Assembly: GCA_911728455.2 (NCBI GenBank)
Contig: OU452219.1
Location: 20,863,397-20,927,396 of the forward strand
From: Marthasterias glacialis
Taxonomy: Eukaryota; Echinodermata; Asteroidea; Forcipulatida; Asteriidae
Length of the DNA: 64,000 bases
Direction: 5' to 3'
Made by a program: the position numbers and the translations under genes. The notes beneath the pieces were generated by a model. It was given only the letters and a program-made list of their open reading frames with translations, was not told the origin of the DNA and ran no database searches. This document shows, one piece after another, positions 34,079 to 45,018 of the stretch. The stretch's first letter is position 1, and every line of letters begins with the position of its first letter.

Positions 34079-34837
34079 CTGTTCTAAAAGGAAAGTGAAA
34101 CAATACATGCCTAACTGCTTCTAGGCCAATGCAAGGAATGGATAATTTACTGTCAATATCAAAATTTGAGCTACATTGTAAGTCAAGCCTCTAATGCACA
34201 TGCAAGTGGAGTTGTATGTACGTGCTTGCATGAAAAGCTGTTTTTACATCTTGTCCTTGTCTTCACCACCGCGATGTCAATTTTACTGCAAAACCATTTC
34301 CTTCACGCAAGATGTTTTCCACTATTAGAGGGCTCTAACAGACATAATATTCTTCTTATTTTAATCTGATTTCCTTAAAGATTGTTATTAATTAGCCTGA
34401 TGAAGCATACCAAAACATATACCATATGTAGGCAAGGCCATGTACTCAAAAAATGGTTCTACTTTTTTTTCAACGGTCGGATGTCATGACTGTTCTAATC
34501 ATGGTGTGCATGTAAGCATAGAGCAAGGAGCAGAATGTAAGATACCACGTAAGTAGGTCATGCATACCCCAACTGGGATAGTTTGAGCAACAATGATCAT
34601 GTGACCCACACTACCTACAGCACAACTGGGCACACTCAGTCTTTTTTTTTCTCTCCATATAACACTTGCGGGAGATTTTGGTGAACATGTCACATACAGA
34701 GACTACAGCTTGAACCCTGTGAACAATTACACCAAATGTGCATAATAATCAACAACTATGATCCATGGCTTACTACATGGTAATCTTAGGAACTCTCACT
34801 TTGAGGAACTACCGGTATGTGTGCTCATAACTACTAA

Positions 34838-34964
34838 GGCCGTGTCCGAATGAATGGCTTCGGTAGTGGCTACGGCCGGAACGCCGAGGATTCCTATTCT
34901 TCAACGTTGTCGTTGCAGCCAGCGGCCATAGCCGTAGCTGAAGTCGCTTGATTCGGACACAACC
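34838..34964. mobile_element. Harbinger-type MITE, GGCCGTGTCCGAAT family
   Basis: GGCCGTGTCCGAATGAATGG pairs with CGCTTGATTCGGACACAACC, flanked by TAA on both sides. In orientation it is the reverse complement of the 53268 and 58242 copies. Confidence 0.8.
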
Positions 34965-36170
34965 TAAATGTTACTTGCAACAAGCTTTTTCCGTGGGGGT
35001 TTATAATGCAGACAAAGTTTGATATTCCAGGCTGGTGCTGCACAGCTCCCCAGCAAGTCACAAAGTCCCCTGTGTTGAACATTGAACTGCAGCCTCTTTG
35101 GATCTGCTTTTACTTGGTATTTTAATATGCACGGTAGAAGTGATTGACACAACAGTGCCGACACGCAATATACCGACAACCAAATATCAACGAGCAAATA
35201 TCAACAACATAAATATGTTTTATTGATCAACATGTAGGCATGCATGTAAACTGGCACAGATGTTGGCTGTACATACATCACACCAACAATAAAATAAAAT
35301 AATATAATATAAGTGATTGCCACAAACGTTTTTAAAATTATACCAGCACAGCTCAAACAAAAACCACTGCGTTTTCGTTCAGATTAAATCTGAATGAGGT
35401 TTTAAAAAGGCTTTACAAAGATATCTGTTACTTTAAGATAATAAAGTGCACACAAAACCTAACCCTGCAAGGATGCTGCTAATGTAGTAGGATTTCAACA
35501 ACATGAAAACTGTTTTCTGAAATCAGTCGCCTTGTACAGAATTATTCATAAAACGTCAAGCTACATGTACATGTAAACATGTGTTTACAAATGTGAAAAA
35601 TACAACAGAATATCATAAATCAACAATTGTTTAATCAGAAACATATATTTGATTTGTCTTGGCTGAAAGGAACCCGGCTGAAAGGTTTAAATAACAATAG
35701 AGTAATAACGGTTCATTACATTGATACATACATTGGCTTGTATTTGTACTGGCTACAAAAAAAAATCAATAGTTGGCACATTTACCCTCCAATTTATTTA
35801 TATAATTATTGTAATATCAAATAATATTTAGTAACCTTACAAATTTATAATGTAACCTGATTGCAGAGAACTTAAGTATATTTTATAACCAACAACTTCA
35901 AACTGCTATAACTGTCATTTGAAAATCTACCCAAAATATACAAAGATTTGACAAAACATTAAAATCATTCCATAAGTCCCTTGTGTTAGAGAAAACAACA
36001 TAACTTATCAATGTATTGCATCTTAGACAGATATCACACTGTTAGCAACACATAACACAAATTCAGAGTCAAAAAACCCAAATCACATAATGTAGCACAA
36101 GTTTCAATCTTCAAGTGTTGTGCAAGTACATAGTATACAGTATGTGTACACCCACATGTGCATGCTCTGT

Positions 36171-36296
36171 GGCTGTATCGGAATTGGTGGCTACGGCTCT
36201 GGCTGTTGCCAAGGGTGTTGCTAAGGACATCTTCTACTTCAATGCTTGATGTCATGGTGACCAAGCTGTAGCCGTAGCTGCCAATTGGACACAGCC
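36171..36296. mobile_element. Harbinger-type MITE, second subfamily
   Basis: GGCTGTATCGGAATTGGTGG pairs with GCTGCCAATTGGACACAGCC. The core AAGGGTGTTGCTAAGGA is shared with 19072-19204. Confidence 0.7.
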
Positions 36297-37895
36297 TAAG
36301 AGGTTGATGATGTCCAATAATGTTCTGCAAAATATATACAACATTTCAAATTTTGACATATTTTATATAGCCCCTCAATCATCAATAACCACTTTCAAAA
36401 ATTTAAGCTTAGGTAGACTAATGCTTAAGCTGAAGAAAAACACCAGAATTTTTGGTGTCGGGGCTACTGGCCAAATGCTAAAATTAAAAGGTAAAATCGT
36501 CAATCCCAAAAGACTATTTCATTACCCAAAGTAATTACACCTTAAATAAAAACAGAACTACCGAACCTCTCTCCCACCCCCACCCCCTCCCACCACTGCC
36601 ACTAACATAACATTCAAAGAAGAACAAAGTCCCAAAAAGGAGCTTAAGTCAGTGAAGTTGGAAATAATTTTTTTTTCAAACTGACAAAGAATCTTAAAAT
36701 TGTTGACCATTCCAGCTAGCTTGTTGTCCACTTTGGTTTCAAACAATACATAGGCTTTCATAGGTCAAACAGAAGATGTAACATTTTAATGTATTTATAA
36801 TTGGCACACTATAGTGGGAAAACAAAACATAACAACAACATTAAGAGTAGCAGCTGCAATTGTAAAGTTTAAGGAAATAACAGTGAACAATCCAGGAGAT
36901 CTTGTAGTAGTCCAACAGCTGTAGCCAGCTCCAATGTTTCAGACACTGCCTACAGCCTGGCAAGAGGAGTCAGTGCCCTAAAAAATGCTCACAATTTGAA
37001 ACCATCGATAACCACGTTGGGGGAAGAATGCTCCAACTCAGAGCAGAAAGACAAGTTTTACAAGTGGACAAAATTGAAAACTTCTTTACGCACAAAAATA
37101 TGAACAGAGTCTTTGAATCAGTAGACCCTTCATGGTTGTAAATACTCAAAAATGTATACAGGAAGTTGGGAGTTGTTTGACTTTGTGGGATAGAACATTA
37201 ACTGCAGGCCCAAAATAACTATTTTTTATCAATGGAACATGCATACCAAGGACATATGCAACTTTGCTAATGTGAAGAAAAGAGGTATTTTTCAATCTTC
37301 TGTGGCACTAGTATTAGAGAAAAATAGAGGAAATCATCTGCTTAGCTGAAAAGTTGCATGCCTATTGCATGCCCGAGCACTCATTGTCAAATAGAAATTA
37401 GTAAAAAAAACAAAAATAAATGTTTTCATACCTCATTTTGCAGTATGTTTTTTCTTTATGGAGTATTTACACTCGCATTCGTACTGAGATATTCAAGTAC
37501 TTGGTACTCGGCTGTTGGATTCCAGTCTCTGATATCAGAATACTCAGTACTTGGACACTTGTATTGGTACTCGATGATCCAAACACTGATACTCAAGTAC
37601 CACTCAGCCACCTTAGTACCAGACAGTACTTGATATTCCACTGAAAAGTACTTGACTACAACACTAGTAAAAGTAGATCCCCATCCCAACTTGGATACTT
37701 TGGTTGAAAACTAGCCGTTACATCGTCATAGCCTGGGCTGGTCAATGATTTTTATTTTGGGAGCTGAATGCACAAAGCACTCAGACATGCGTCTCCACTG
37801 CTAAGATGTGGGTGAGCAGTGTAAAATTGCAAATCCTATGAGACCAGGCTCGGATTGTGATGTGTGAAATAAACAAAGTTTAGGAATTCAATTTC

Positions 37896-38855
37896 TCAAA
37901 GGCCTGTCATTCTTTCACTGACTTCCCACAACTTTTTGGCAATTCCCTCATTCATGCCATCCTTCCCTACAGCCTTTTCCTTACAATCACTGAAGTAACT
38001 TCCACTCATGCCCTGCAATTCCTTGGCAACGGCACAGTAGATAGCCGTCTGGGCACCAGCTCGAGGGGTTTTAATCGTTAACCATATTATAGGGTCCAAT
38101 ACAGGCATAGCCCACTGTGGTAGCAGGTACCTTGTGATATCAGTGTGGACACCACCTGGGTTGAGAGAAAAAACATCCATGCCCATTTCCTTGGTCCTAC
38201 GTGCCAGCTCCTTGGCAAATAGTACATTAGCCAGCTTGCTGCGCATGTAGGCCTGCAAACGGCCATACGAATGTTTGTAATTGAGATTGTCAAAGTCCAA
38301 ACTGGTGAAATTATAGGTGAACGAAGACACATTAACAACCCGACTATTGGGAGTCTTCTTTAGAAGCTCTAGGAGAAGGTTTGTAAGTAGAAAGTGTCCA
38401 AGATGATTGACGCCAAAGTGGTACTCATAACCGTCCTCGGTTAACATGTAGGGGCAGAAGAACACCCCTGCATTATTGATGAGCACGTCCAGGCGCTTTT
38501 CTGTCTTTAAAAACGTCTTGCAGAACATCCGTACCGATTTCAAGGAACCCAGATCAATCTGCTGCACGATCAGTGTCCCTCCTCCGAGTCTCCTACGGAT
38601 GACATCAGCTGCCTTGTTACCCTTCTCCACGCTCCGACATGCCATAATGACCCGAGCCCCTCTGCTCGCCATGTCCGCGGCAATTTCCTTTCCCATCCCA
38701 GTGTTTGATCCCGTGACAATGACAGTCTTGCCGTCCATTCGTTCTTCACTCCGGCATACACCGCCCTCGACAAACCTCCTCCACAAGATGAAGACAACAC
38801 CGAGGACCAAGGCATAAAATGCCAACCATGCTGCATTCTCAATCCAAGCATCCAT
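37896..38855 (-). CDS. Short-chain dehydrogenase, retinol dehydrogenase 11-14-like (copy 1)
   Basis: Single-exon gene of 319 residues, close to the usual 310-340 of the family. An N-terminal membrane anchor at about residues 8-25 (WLAFYALVLGVVFILWRR) is followed by the Rossmann NADP(H) motif TGSNTGMG (48-55). NNAG is at 127-130, the catalytic Ser in NVSS (about 177) and the active-site YMRSK (Tyr203, Lys207). LNPGG follows the catalytic site. It probably reduces or oxidises retinoids or lipid aldehydes on the ER or mitochondrial membrane; the substrate cannot be read from sequence. A second copy lies upstream in the same orientation (41263-42279). A TTTATT at 37751 (AATAAA on the coding strand) may be the poly(A) signal. 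No introns, although many vertebrate relatives have several. Confidence 0.9.
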   Translation of the reverse strand: MDAWIENAAWLAFYALVLGVVFILWRRFVEGGVCRSEERMDGKTVIVTGSNTGMGKEIAADMASRGARVIMACRSVEKGNKAADVIRRRLGGGTLIVQQIDLGSLKSVRMFCKTFLKTEKRLDVLINNAGVFFCPYMLTEDGYEYHFGVNHLGHFLLTNLLLELLKKTPNSRVVNVSSFTYNFTSLDFDNLNYKHSYGRLQAYMRSKLANVLFAKELARRTKEMGMDVFSLNPGGVHTDITRYLLPQWAMPVLDPIIWLTIKTPRAGAQTAIYCAVAKELQGMSGSYFSDCKEKAVGKDGMNEGIAKKLWEVSERMTGL

Positions 38856-41262
38856 TTTTTTATCATCAGCCTTCAGTGTGTGAGTGGAGGAAGTCTACAT
38901 CAAAGAATAAAAACATCCCCATATCAGGTAAATATTAAATGCAATGCGGAAAAAGTGAAAAGAAAACCAACTAGACTTTGTTGTCCACAATTAAAGCATG
39001 ACTGATAGATGCAATTGAAACCATTACCAAAGTGCTATCTTTCTGTTTCAAATGAAACATTCAAGTAGACAAGAACTCACGCACAGTTTTGAGATAAAGC
39101 CACAAACCAAAGTATTAAAGCTTATAGAAACAGCACTTTTTGTCTGTGTGTCTGTAGGCCTGTTGCTAAATAAAGATGACTTTCAAACATGATAAAATCG
39201 CATTGATTAATTCAAAGTTCACACAGGAATTGAAGCTCTATAAAAGCAGCACCAGCTCAGCGTCAGAATGATTGATTGAAAAACGTAATTCTCTGGCGTA
39301 AACTCATTGAATTAGATAAAGATTGGGCAAAGTCTTTGTATTATGCAACTAATATATAGATAAGCATGTATTATCAAGTAACAATGAATGATTTTGTTTA
39401 ACCATACTGTGATAAGACTAAGAGTAACCCAGTTCATGACCTTATTGGGATACGTACGAATCCAATACCAGACAGACATGTTCACACCGAACCAATTACC
39501 ACTACCACTACCAGGAAATAAAACCCCAAGATTGGCCTGGATTTGACTTCCCTACAAATGGGCCAAGGGTTCAGTGACAAAGCCAGGGGGAGGGGCAAAT
39601 GGGGCTGCTGCCCACTGTGGAACATCTGGCCCCTATTCTCGCAGCATTTATTAAAAACATTGACGATCAAATTCAAGCCCCACCCATCAATCATGCCATA
39701 ATTCATAACCGTGTGCGGCCGGCGACTAGCCCTAGAAAAGTTATGAATCCGTGATCATTCGATATCTCATTGGTATAATAATATTACATTACCTGCACGG
39801 GTATGTGGTCAGTCTTGTGATTTAACTCGAAGAAGAGGAATGTAACCAGTAATGTTTGAATGACAACAAACTTTTGCTTCTTTTGACCAGAAAAAAAGTA
39901 TTTAAAGAGCGCCACCAACTGTCCATTAAGGGAAATGAGGAAATAACACCACCACCGGCCGTCTCCGTCTTGGGGGTGCGTGTCTGTCGTCTGCTGGCCG
40001 TCCATTATTTCGACACACAGTGCCAAATCCCTTCATACTGCTAGACCTAATACATTAATCAAGTGGGAAGATATTTCAATCATTAATTCCCGTTTACAGT
40101 TGTTTTGCTCTCCTTTCCGAGTCCAAATTTTAGGACAACAGAAATCGATTATTAATATTTTTTGTGAACATGTAGGCCTATAAGTGGAATTTGTTCACTA
40201 TTCTACTTGTATACACCCTTATTTCCCATTGCATGTTCGTTCAAAATGGCTAATATTCCAGTTTATTTTTCCTTGGCTTCAAAATGACACTACAGACTAC
40301 AGATGACCACTTGGTTATCCTAACTTTCATAAGCATTACTTGCCAAATACTAGTAACAACCATTTTAAAACCTGCGATGGCATTATTTGAATTAGTTGGT
40401 TGAATTTGGGGTGGGGGTCATGGGCTGGGGAGGTAGCGCCTGTTCACCAATTTTTTCTGCCTAAGCAGCATTCTGAAAATAGGCCCCTAGCCAATTATCA
40501 ATCTCTTCATTCGACACACAAAAATAAAGACAAACTTTCTTTTTCCTTTCAAAACCATTCATGTTATATTTTTGATACTAAAATGTCTTATCTCATAAGG
40601 CATGGTGACTTACACAAATACTTTAACTTACTAAATAATTAACACGTATGCCCTTTGACTGACTTTAAACTTCAGATTTCATTTTACAAGTTTGATCACA
40701 AACTAGCAGCCAAGTACTTATTTTCCTGTTTTCAGCACTTCAACATAACTACATAAACGCTAAAATAAGATTTACTCTGCCCAGTTTCTAAAAACAGTTG
40801 CTACAATTTACTAAAGGCTTTATATGTTTGAACACGATTGATTGTTATTTTCAAAGAAGTTTCCACTGCATGCAGTTGTATCATTTTAATCTTTTAGTTG
40901 CACTTTAACAAACTCAAAGTGAAAACTTTTATAGTTTAAAACCAAACAATAAGTTTGAATAAAAATGTCAACTAAAACTATGCGTCTGATTATCATGTGA
41001 ATCAACAATTTACAATGAATTGTTTCTTCCGTTCTTGTCTAGATTTTAATACTCCCCAGAGTGTTTTTTTTCTCTTTTTTTCTATTGTTTATGACTTAAT
41101 AAGCGCCTTTATTTCTTTCTTTGTAATAATCGTGTATGACCACTGAAATTTTTTATATAAAGTTTGCTTGCTATAAAATGTTAGGCATACTGCTTAAAAA
41201 AAAAAGAGTAAAATTGTCTTTAAGAAAAAAAACCCAGAGTTTCTGCATTTTCTTTTCAGTAT
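38856..41262. other. Spacer between the two RDH-like genes
   Basis: 2.4 kb that should hold the promoter of copy 1 and the 3' end of copy 2. No exon or confident repeat was recognised. Confidence 0.5.
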
Positions 41263-42279
41263 TTAGTCTGCTTTTGACAGCCCTGTTAATCGCTCACTGA
41301 TTTCCCATAACTTCTTAGCAACACTCTCATCTGGTTGAGATTCCACCTTTGGAAATGGCTCCTCCTTACAGTTGCCATAGTAACGGCCACTGAGACCCTC
41401 CAGCTCTCCCGCAATAGCGCAGTGGATGGTGGTCTGGGCACCTTGAGTTGGTGTTTTCACAAGAAGCCCAAAGAGCGGTCGAAACAGACGCAGGAGCCAC
41501 GGATGCATCACGTGACGGTTCAGCTCTGTGTTGATTACTCCAGGATGAAGTGTGTATACAGAGACACCTGCCTCCTCCTCTTCCAGTCGACGGTGAAGCT
41601 CTTGACCAAACAGCACATTGGCAAGTTTGCTGTCGTAGTATGCCTGGAACTGATGGTAGCTCTTCTCCGATTTGAAATTACCAAAGTCAATTTTCCCCTT
41701 CGTATGAAGAGAAGAGGAGACGATAATGATGCGAGCACTGGGAGCCGACTTTTTCAAGAGGGAAAGAAGCCGATTTGTGAGGAGGAAGTGCCCGAAGTGG
41801 TTCACTCCAATTTGCATCTCCAGCCCGTCTTCTGTCTTGGTGCACTGTGGAATCCACATCAAGCCTGCATTGTTGATGAGAACATCAAGTCTTGGTTCGG
41901 TCTCAAGGATGTCTTTGCAGAATTGATTGATGGACTTAATGGAAGCTAAGTCCAGGTGTTTGACCACAACATTTTGCGAGTTGGTGGACTTCTGAATATC
42001 ATCTGCAGCCTTCTGAGCTTTGCTGATGTCCCGGCAAGCAAGTATCACCCGAGCATTTCTTCTTGCCAAGTCCAGCGCAGTGACTTTCCCAATCCCAGTG
42101 TTAGCTCCCGTAACGATGACAGTCTTGCCACTCAACTGAGCAAGGCTTTGGCATTTGGCTCCATGAAAATATCTTCTGAACAACAGCAAACCAACAGCAC
42201 TTATCCCTAAAGCAAAGCCAAAGTTAGTCCAGACTTTGTTGGTTTCGGTCGTGTTGCTGTTATCTACAAGGTCTGACAT
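41263..42279 (-). CDS. Short-chain dehydrogenase, retinol dehydrogenase 11-14-like (copy 2)
   Basis: Single-exon gene of 338 residues. An N-terminal hydrophobic segment (about 18-34, NFGFALGISAVGLLLFRR) is followed by the cofactor motif TGANTGIG (57-64), NNAG (136-139), IVSSS around 187-190 and YYDSK (Tyr214, Lys218). HPGV follows. The C-terminal AKKLWEISERLTGL nearly repeats the end of copy 1, so the two are tandem duplicates. The role is NADP(H)-linked oxidoreduction of retinal-like or lipid aldehydes (family knowledge); which of RDH11-14 it matches cannot be settled. A TTTATT at 41108 could be its poly(A) signal on the minus strand. The ATG at 42279 gives a normal family N-terminus, so this start is preferred. 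Confidence 0.92.
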   Translation of the reverse strand: MSDLVDNSNTTETNKVWTNFGFALGISAVGLLLFRRYFHGAKCQSLAQLSGKTVIVTGANTGIGKVTALDLARRNARVILACRDISKAQKAADDIQKSTNSQNVVVKHLDLASIKSINQFCKDILETEPRLDVLINNAGLMWIPQCTKTEDGLEMQIGVNHFGHFLLTNRLLSLLKKSAPSARIIIVSSSLHTKGKIDFGNFKSEKSYHQFQAYYDSKLANVLFGQELHRRLEEEEAGVSVYTLHPGVINTELNRHVMHPWLLRLFRPLFGLLVKTPTQGAQTTIHCAIAGELEGLSGRYYGNCKEEPFPKVESQPDESVAKKLWEISERLTGLSKAD

Positions 42280-43147
42280 AGTAATATATTAAGAAAGGAG
42301 ATTTTTTTATGATCTAAAAAAAACAGGATACAACTGCTGACAAAGTATGTAATCGATTTGGTAATGATCGAGCTGAATTCGTCCTTTTTCAATGGTTCGA
42401 CAGACGACACCGTTCGATTTGTACAGTTATACTGTCAATTGTGTTCAGTTCAGTTAAATGAGTTGGGATATGCACATTCAATTTTGCAGCTGTTCCTCAG
42501 ACGAAAACGTTCATGATATTTGACCGTTTGTTTACAAAAAGTGCAGAGATTTTTACTGACCTTTGACTTTTGTGCCTGATAACACCGTTGGTACCCGCGG
42601 CGCCGAGAGGTAAATTTGTTTTATGTATGTAACTATGTATTGGTTCATGATGTTTGTGGTCACCAGTGTAATTGGTTTATAGTGATCGGGCGAAGAACTT
42701 TGGTGACTGAGTCAAAGAATGGCATTTAAAGCGTTTTCAAGAGTCGTATGTCCTTTTTCGCAAGGTAGACTTTGTGGTGCGTATACGGTATAGTTTACTT
42801 TAAGTTGTTTTCCGTAATTAAGTATTGGTTGAAATGTTAATTTTGAAAAACAAAAATGAACTGGGCGAGACGCACAATCCTCCATGCACAAACTTAGGTT
42901 GTCTTGACCATACACCAGTGGGTTTGTCATGTTTGTGTGTCTTGACGTGTGACACAAGATACTAGGTCAAGGAAGTACGTCTGTTCCTTGCTCTATGGTA
43001 AGACTAAGAGTAGGGGGAGTGGCTAGATGTCATGGGGGATCGTTGCGTGGTAAAGTGGAGGGTGATTCAAAGTGGAATTGATCCTCGTACCTGTACTAGG
43101 GAGCATACTGGTTTACCATTGTGGTGATGTGAGAATCATTGTCTGAT

Positions 43148-44526
43148 TGTTGGGCGCAATCTTTGAAAGTCGCGCAAATTTTAAAATTTGCGCACCAGCG
43201 TGCGCAAATTTTAAAATTTGCGTTTGCGCACGTAAGTATCAACTGCTCGCCACCAAATGCATTGCGTGGAACAATTCCTTGGCGGGATGATGTTACGAAC
43301 TACACGGTCAATACTTCAATATTTGACGGGACGCGCCAAATCAACATGGCGGCCGTGGGGGTTGATGGCGATGGCGGGGTTGTTGTTGATGAAATTAATT
43401 TCGTTGAGTGGTGTGATGCTACCTTTCGTCCAGATTATTAGATTACTAGATGAACAAAATCACATGTCTTTCTTCCAAACACCAGTGACTGTAAAGTTAT
43501 ACAGCACTGTCTTTATTAGATTGTAAATGTCCCCCTTCCTAGTTACACCACAGTACTTTTAAGCCAATTCTTTGTTTTTATTTTTTTTCCATGGTTCAAG
43601 CAAAACTGGGTGAACTTTTGTAGCAAGTTTAATAACAATCCCAGGAGAAGACTGAAATTATACAGATGGCTAGCTAGGGAACGAAGCCATGCGCGCCCTG
43701 ATGGCGGGTAAAAATGTTCCCTGTCTATAAATCCAAGGAATTTGGGAACAAGCACTGGTTTCTCAAACCATCTTGTTCTATGCTCAAACTCAATGGTCTG
43801 TTTATTACGGAAGCATTAAAGGAACATGATGGGGGAAATAAAATAAATTAAGTCATAATTATGAGTTAGTGCCGCATAAGTCATAATATGACTTAATATG
43901 TCATAGTTAGAGATAGTTTAAGTCATGATTATCAGTAAGTATCTCATTATGAATTACTTTAAGTCATAGGTATGACTATACTCACATATTATGAGATAAA
44001 ATTCATTTTACAACTTATAATAAGTCACTTATTACTTTGACTAACTCATATTTAATAATAATGTGAATTTTGAGATGCTAACTCATATTTATGAGTTATT
44101 AAGTCGTAATTATGCTCCAACCATTATTATGATACCAACTCATAATACATGTAGGACTTTTTTATTGTCCCTTTAACCAGAACTGCTTTAACGTTCCTGT
44201 ACTTCCATAGTTTATTAGGGGGAGGAAAAGGAGTGAAATCGTACAAAAGTGACAAATTCAAATTTAAAACGTACAGTTCGTGTCAAACCCACTTGTTGCG
44301 CAATTATGGAATTGTATGAGGGCAGACTTAAATGTTCGTTTCTCAAAATGGCTCAACGTGCAAATTTTAAAATTTGCGCAGCCATGGTGCGCAAATTTTA
44401 AAATTTGCGCAGCCATGGTGCGCAAATTTTAAAATTTGCGCAGCCTCAGTGCGCAAATTTTAAAATTTGCGCACGTTGGTGCGCAAATTTTAAAATTTGC
44501 GCGACTTTCAAAGATTGCGCCCAACA
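43148..44526. mobile_element. Non-autonomous DNA transposon with subterminal palindromes
   Basis: Terminal inverted repeats of about 46 bases begin TGTTGGGCGCAATCTTTGAA at 43148 and end at 44526. Next to each end sits an array of a perfect palindrome with core CGCAAATTTTAAAATTTGCG: two copies on the left, five on the right (about 44359-44502, spacing 30-31). No transposase was recognised. The interior has a nested AT-rich element (43816-44178). No target duplication was evident. Confidence 0.75.
43816..44178. mobile_element. AT-rich element nested in the 43-kb transposon
   Basis: The ends TTAAAGGAACATGATGGGGG and TTGTCCCTTTAA are imperfect inverted repeats. The interior is a series of degenerate palindromes built on AAGTCATAATTATGAGTT. 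No coding capacity. Confidence 0.5.
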
Positions 44527-44720
44527 TCATGAATGAATGAACAAAATATTTTTAGTTCAAGATGGTTGTAAAAAAAAAGAATGTCACTAATTAACAAGAA
44601 ATGTTTAAAAGAAGGTCAAAGGTCAGGTCGTTGAAAAAAAATTGTTGGTCGTTGAAAGAAATGGTGTTTATATGTGATTGTGAGGTGTTTCTGGTGGAGA
44701 TGTCAGTCAAGTTAATATAA

Positions 44721-44893
44721 AGGCTGGTTTATAGTCGGTTGCGCGTTGGTCGCATGGCGGTAAAATTGACGCACGACGCAGTTCGTAGTGGACGCTGACG
44801 CCTCAGCGACTATAGACTGCAATGAAATGGTTCAGCGTCCAGCGATCACAGCGTCTGGTGATTATCATCGCCCGACGAACTATAAACCAGCCT
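44721..44893. mobile_element. Harbinger-type MITE at the ECH1 5' end
   Basis: AGGCTGGTTTATAGTCGG on the left pairs with the right end CGAACTATAAACCAGCCT. TAA flanks both sides (44718-44720 and 44894-44896). The in-frame ECH1 ATG at 44827 lies inside it. Confidence 0.8.
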
Positions 44894-45018
44894 TAAAAAA
44901 GAAAATACTTGACAATGACAGGGATACTTTTTTCGCCTGGCAGACATTTTACTCTCATTCCATTCATTATTTCAAATCAGGTCAGAGTTTTCAGTCAAGA
45001 ACTGTGCTACTTCGCAGT

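Larger units (their letters stand above)
29325..37895. other. Downstream region between SYT14-like and RDH genes
   Basis: No coding exon was recognised. The start may be a long 3' UTR; AATAAA occurs at 31266 and 32796. Mobile remains are at 31816-31965, 32998-33225, 33702-34078, 34838-34964 and 36171-36296. A GTACT-rich stretch lies at 37470-37640. Poly-C tracts are at 29588 and 32918. Confidence 0.5.
42280..45018. other. Region between RDH copy 2 and ECH1
   Basis: The first 800 bases probably hold the RDH promoter. A 1.4-kb DNA transposon (43148-44526) and a MITE (44721-44893) fill most of the rest. The ECH1 promoter and first exon must lie here but could not be placed. Confidence 0.5.

Noticed and set aside
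41335-41949. Long open frame opposite RDH copy 2 (204 codons)
   Set aside because: It is the antisense shadow of a strongly supported dehydrogenase gene and has no family resemblance.
43345-43441. Small ATG frame MAAVGVDGDGGVVVDEINF as an ECH1 first exon
   Set aside because: It lies inside the 43148-44526 transposon, ends at its own stop and has no matching donor.
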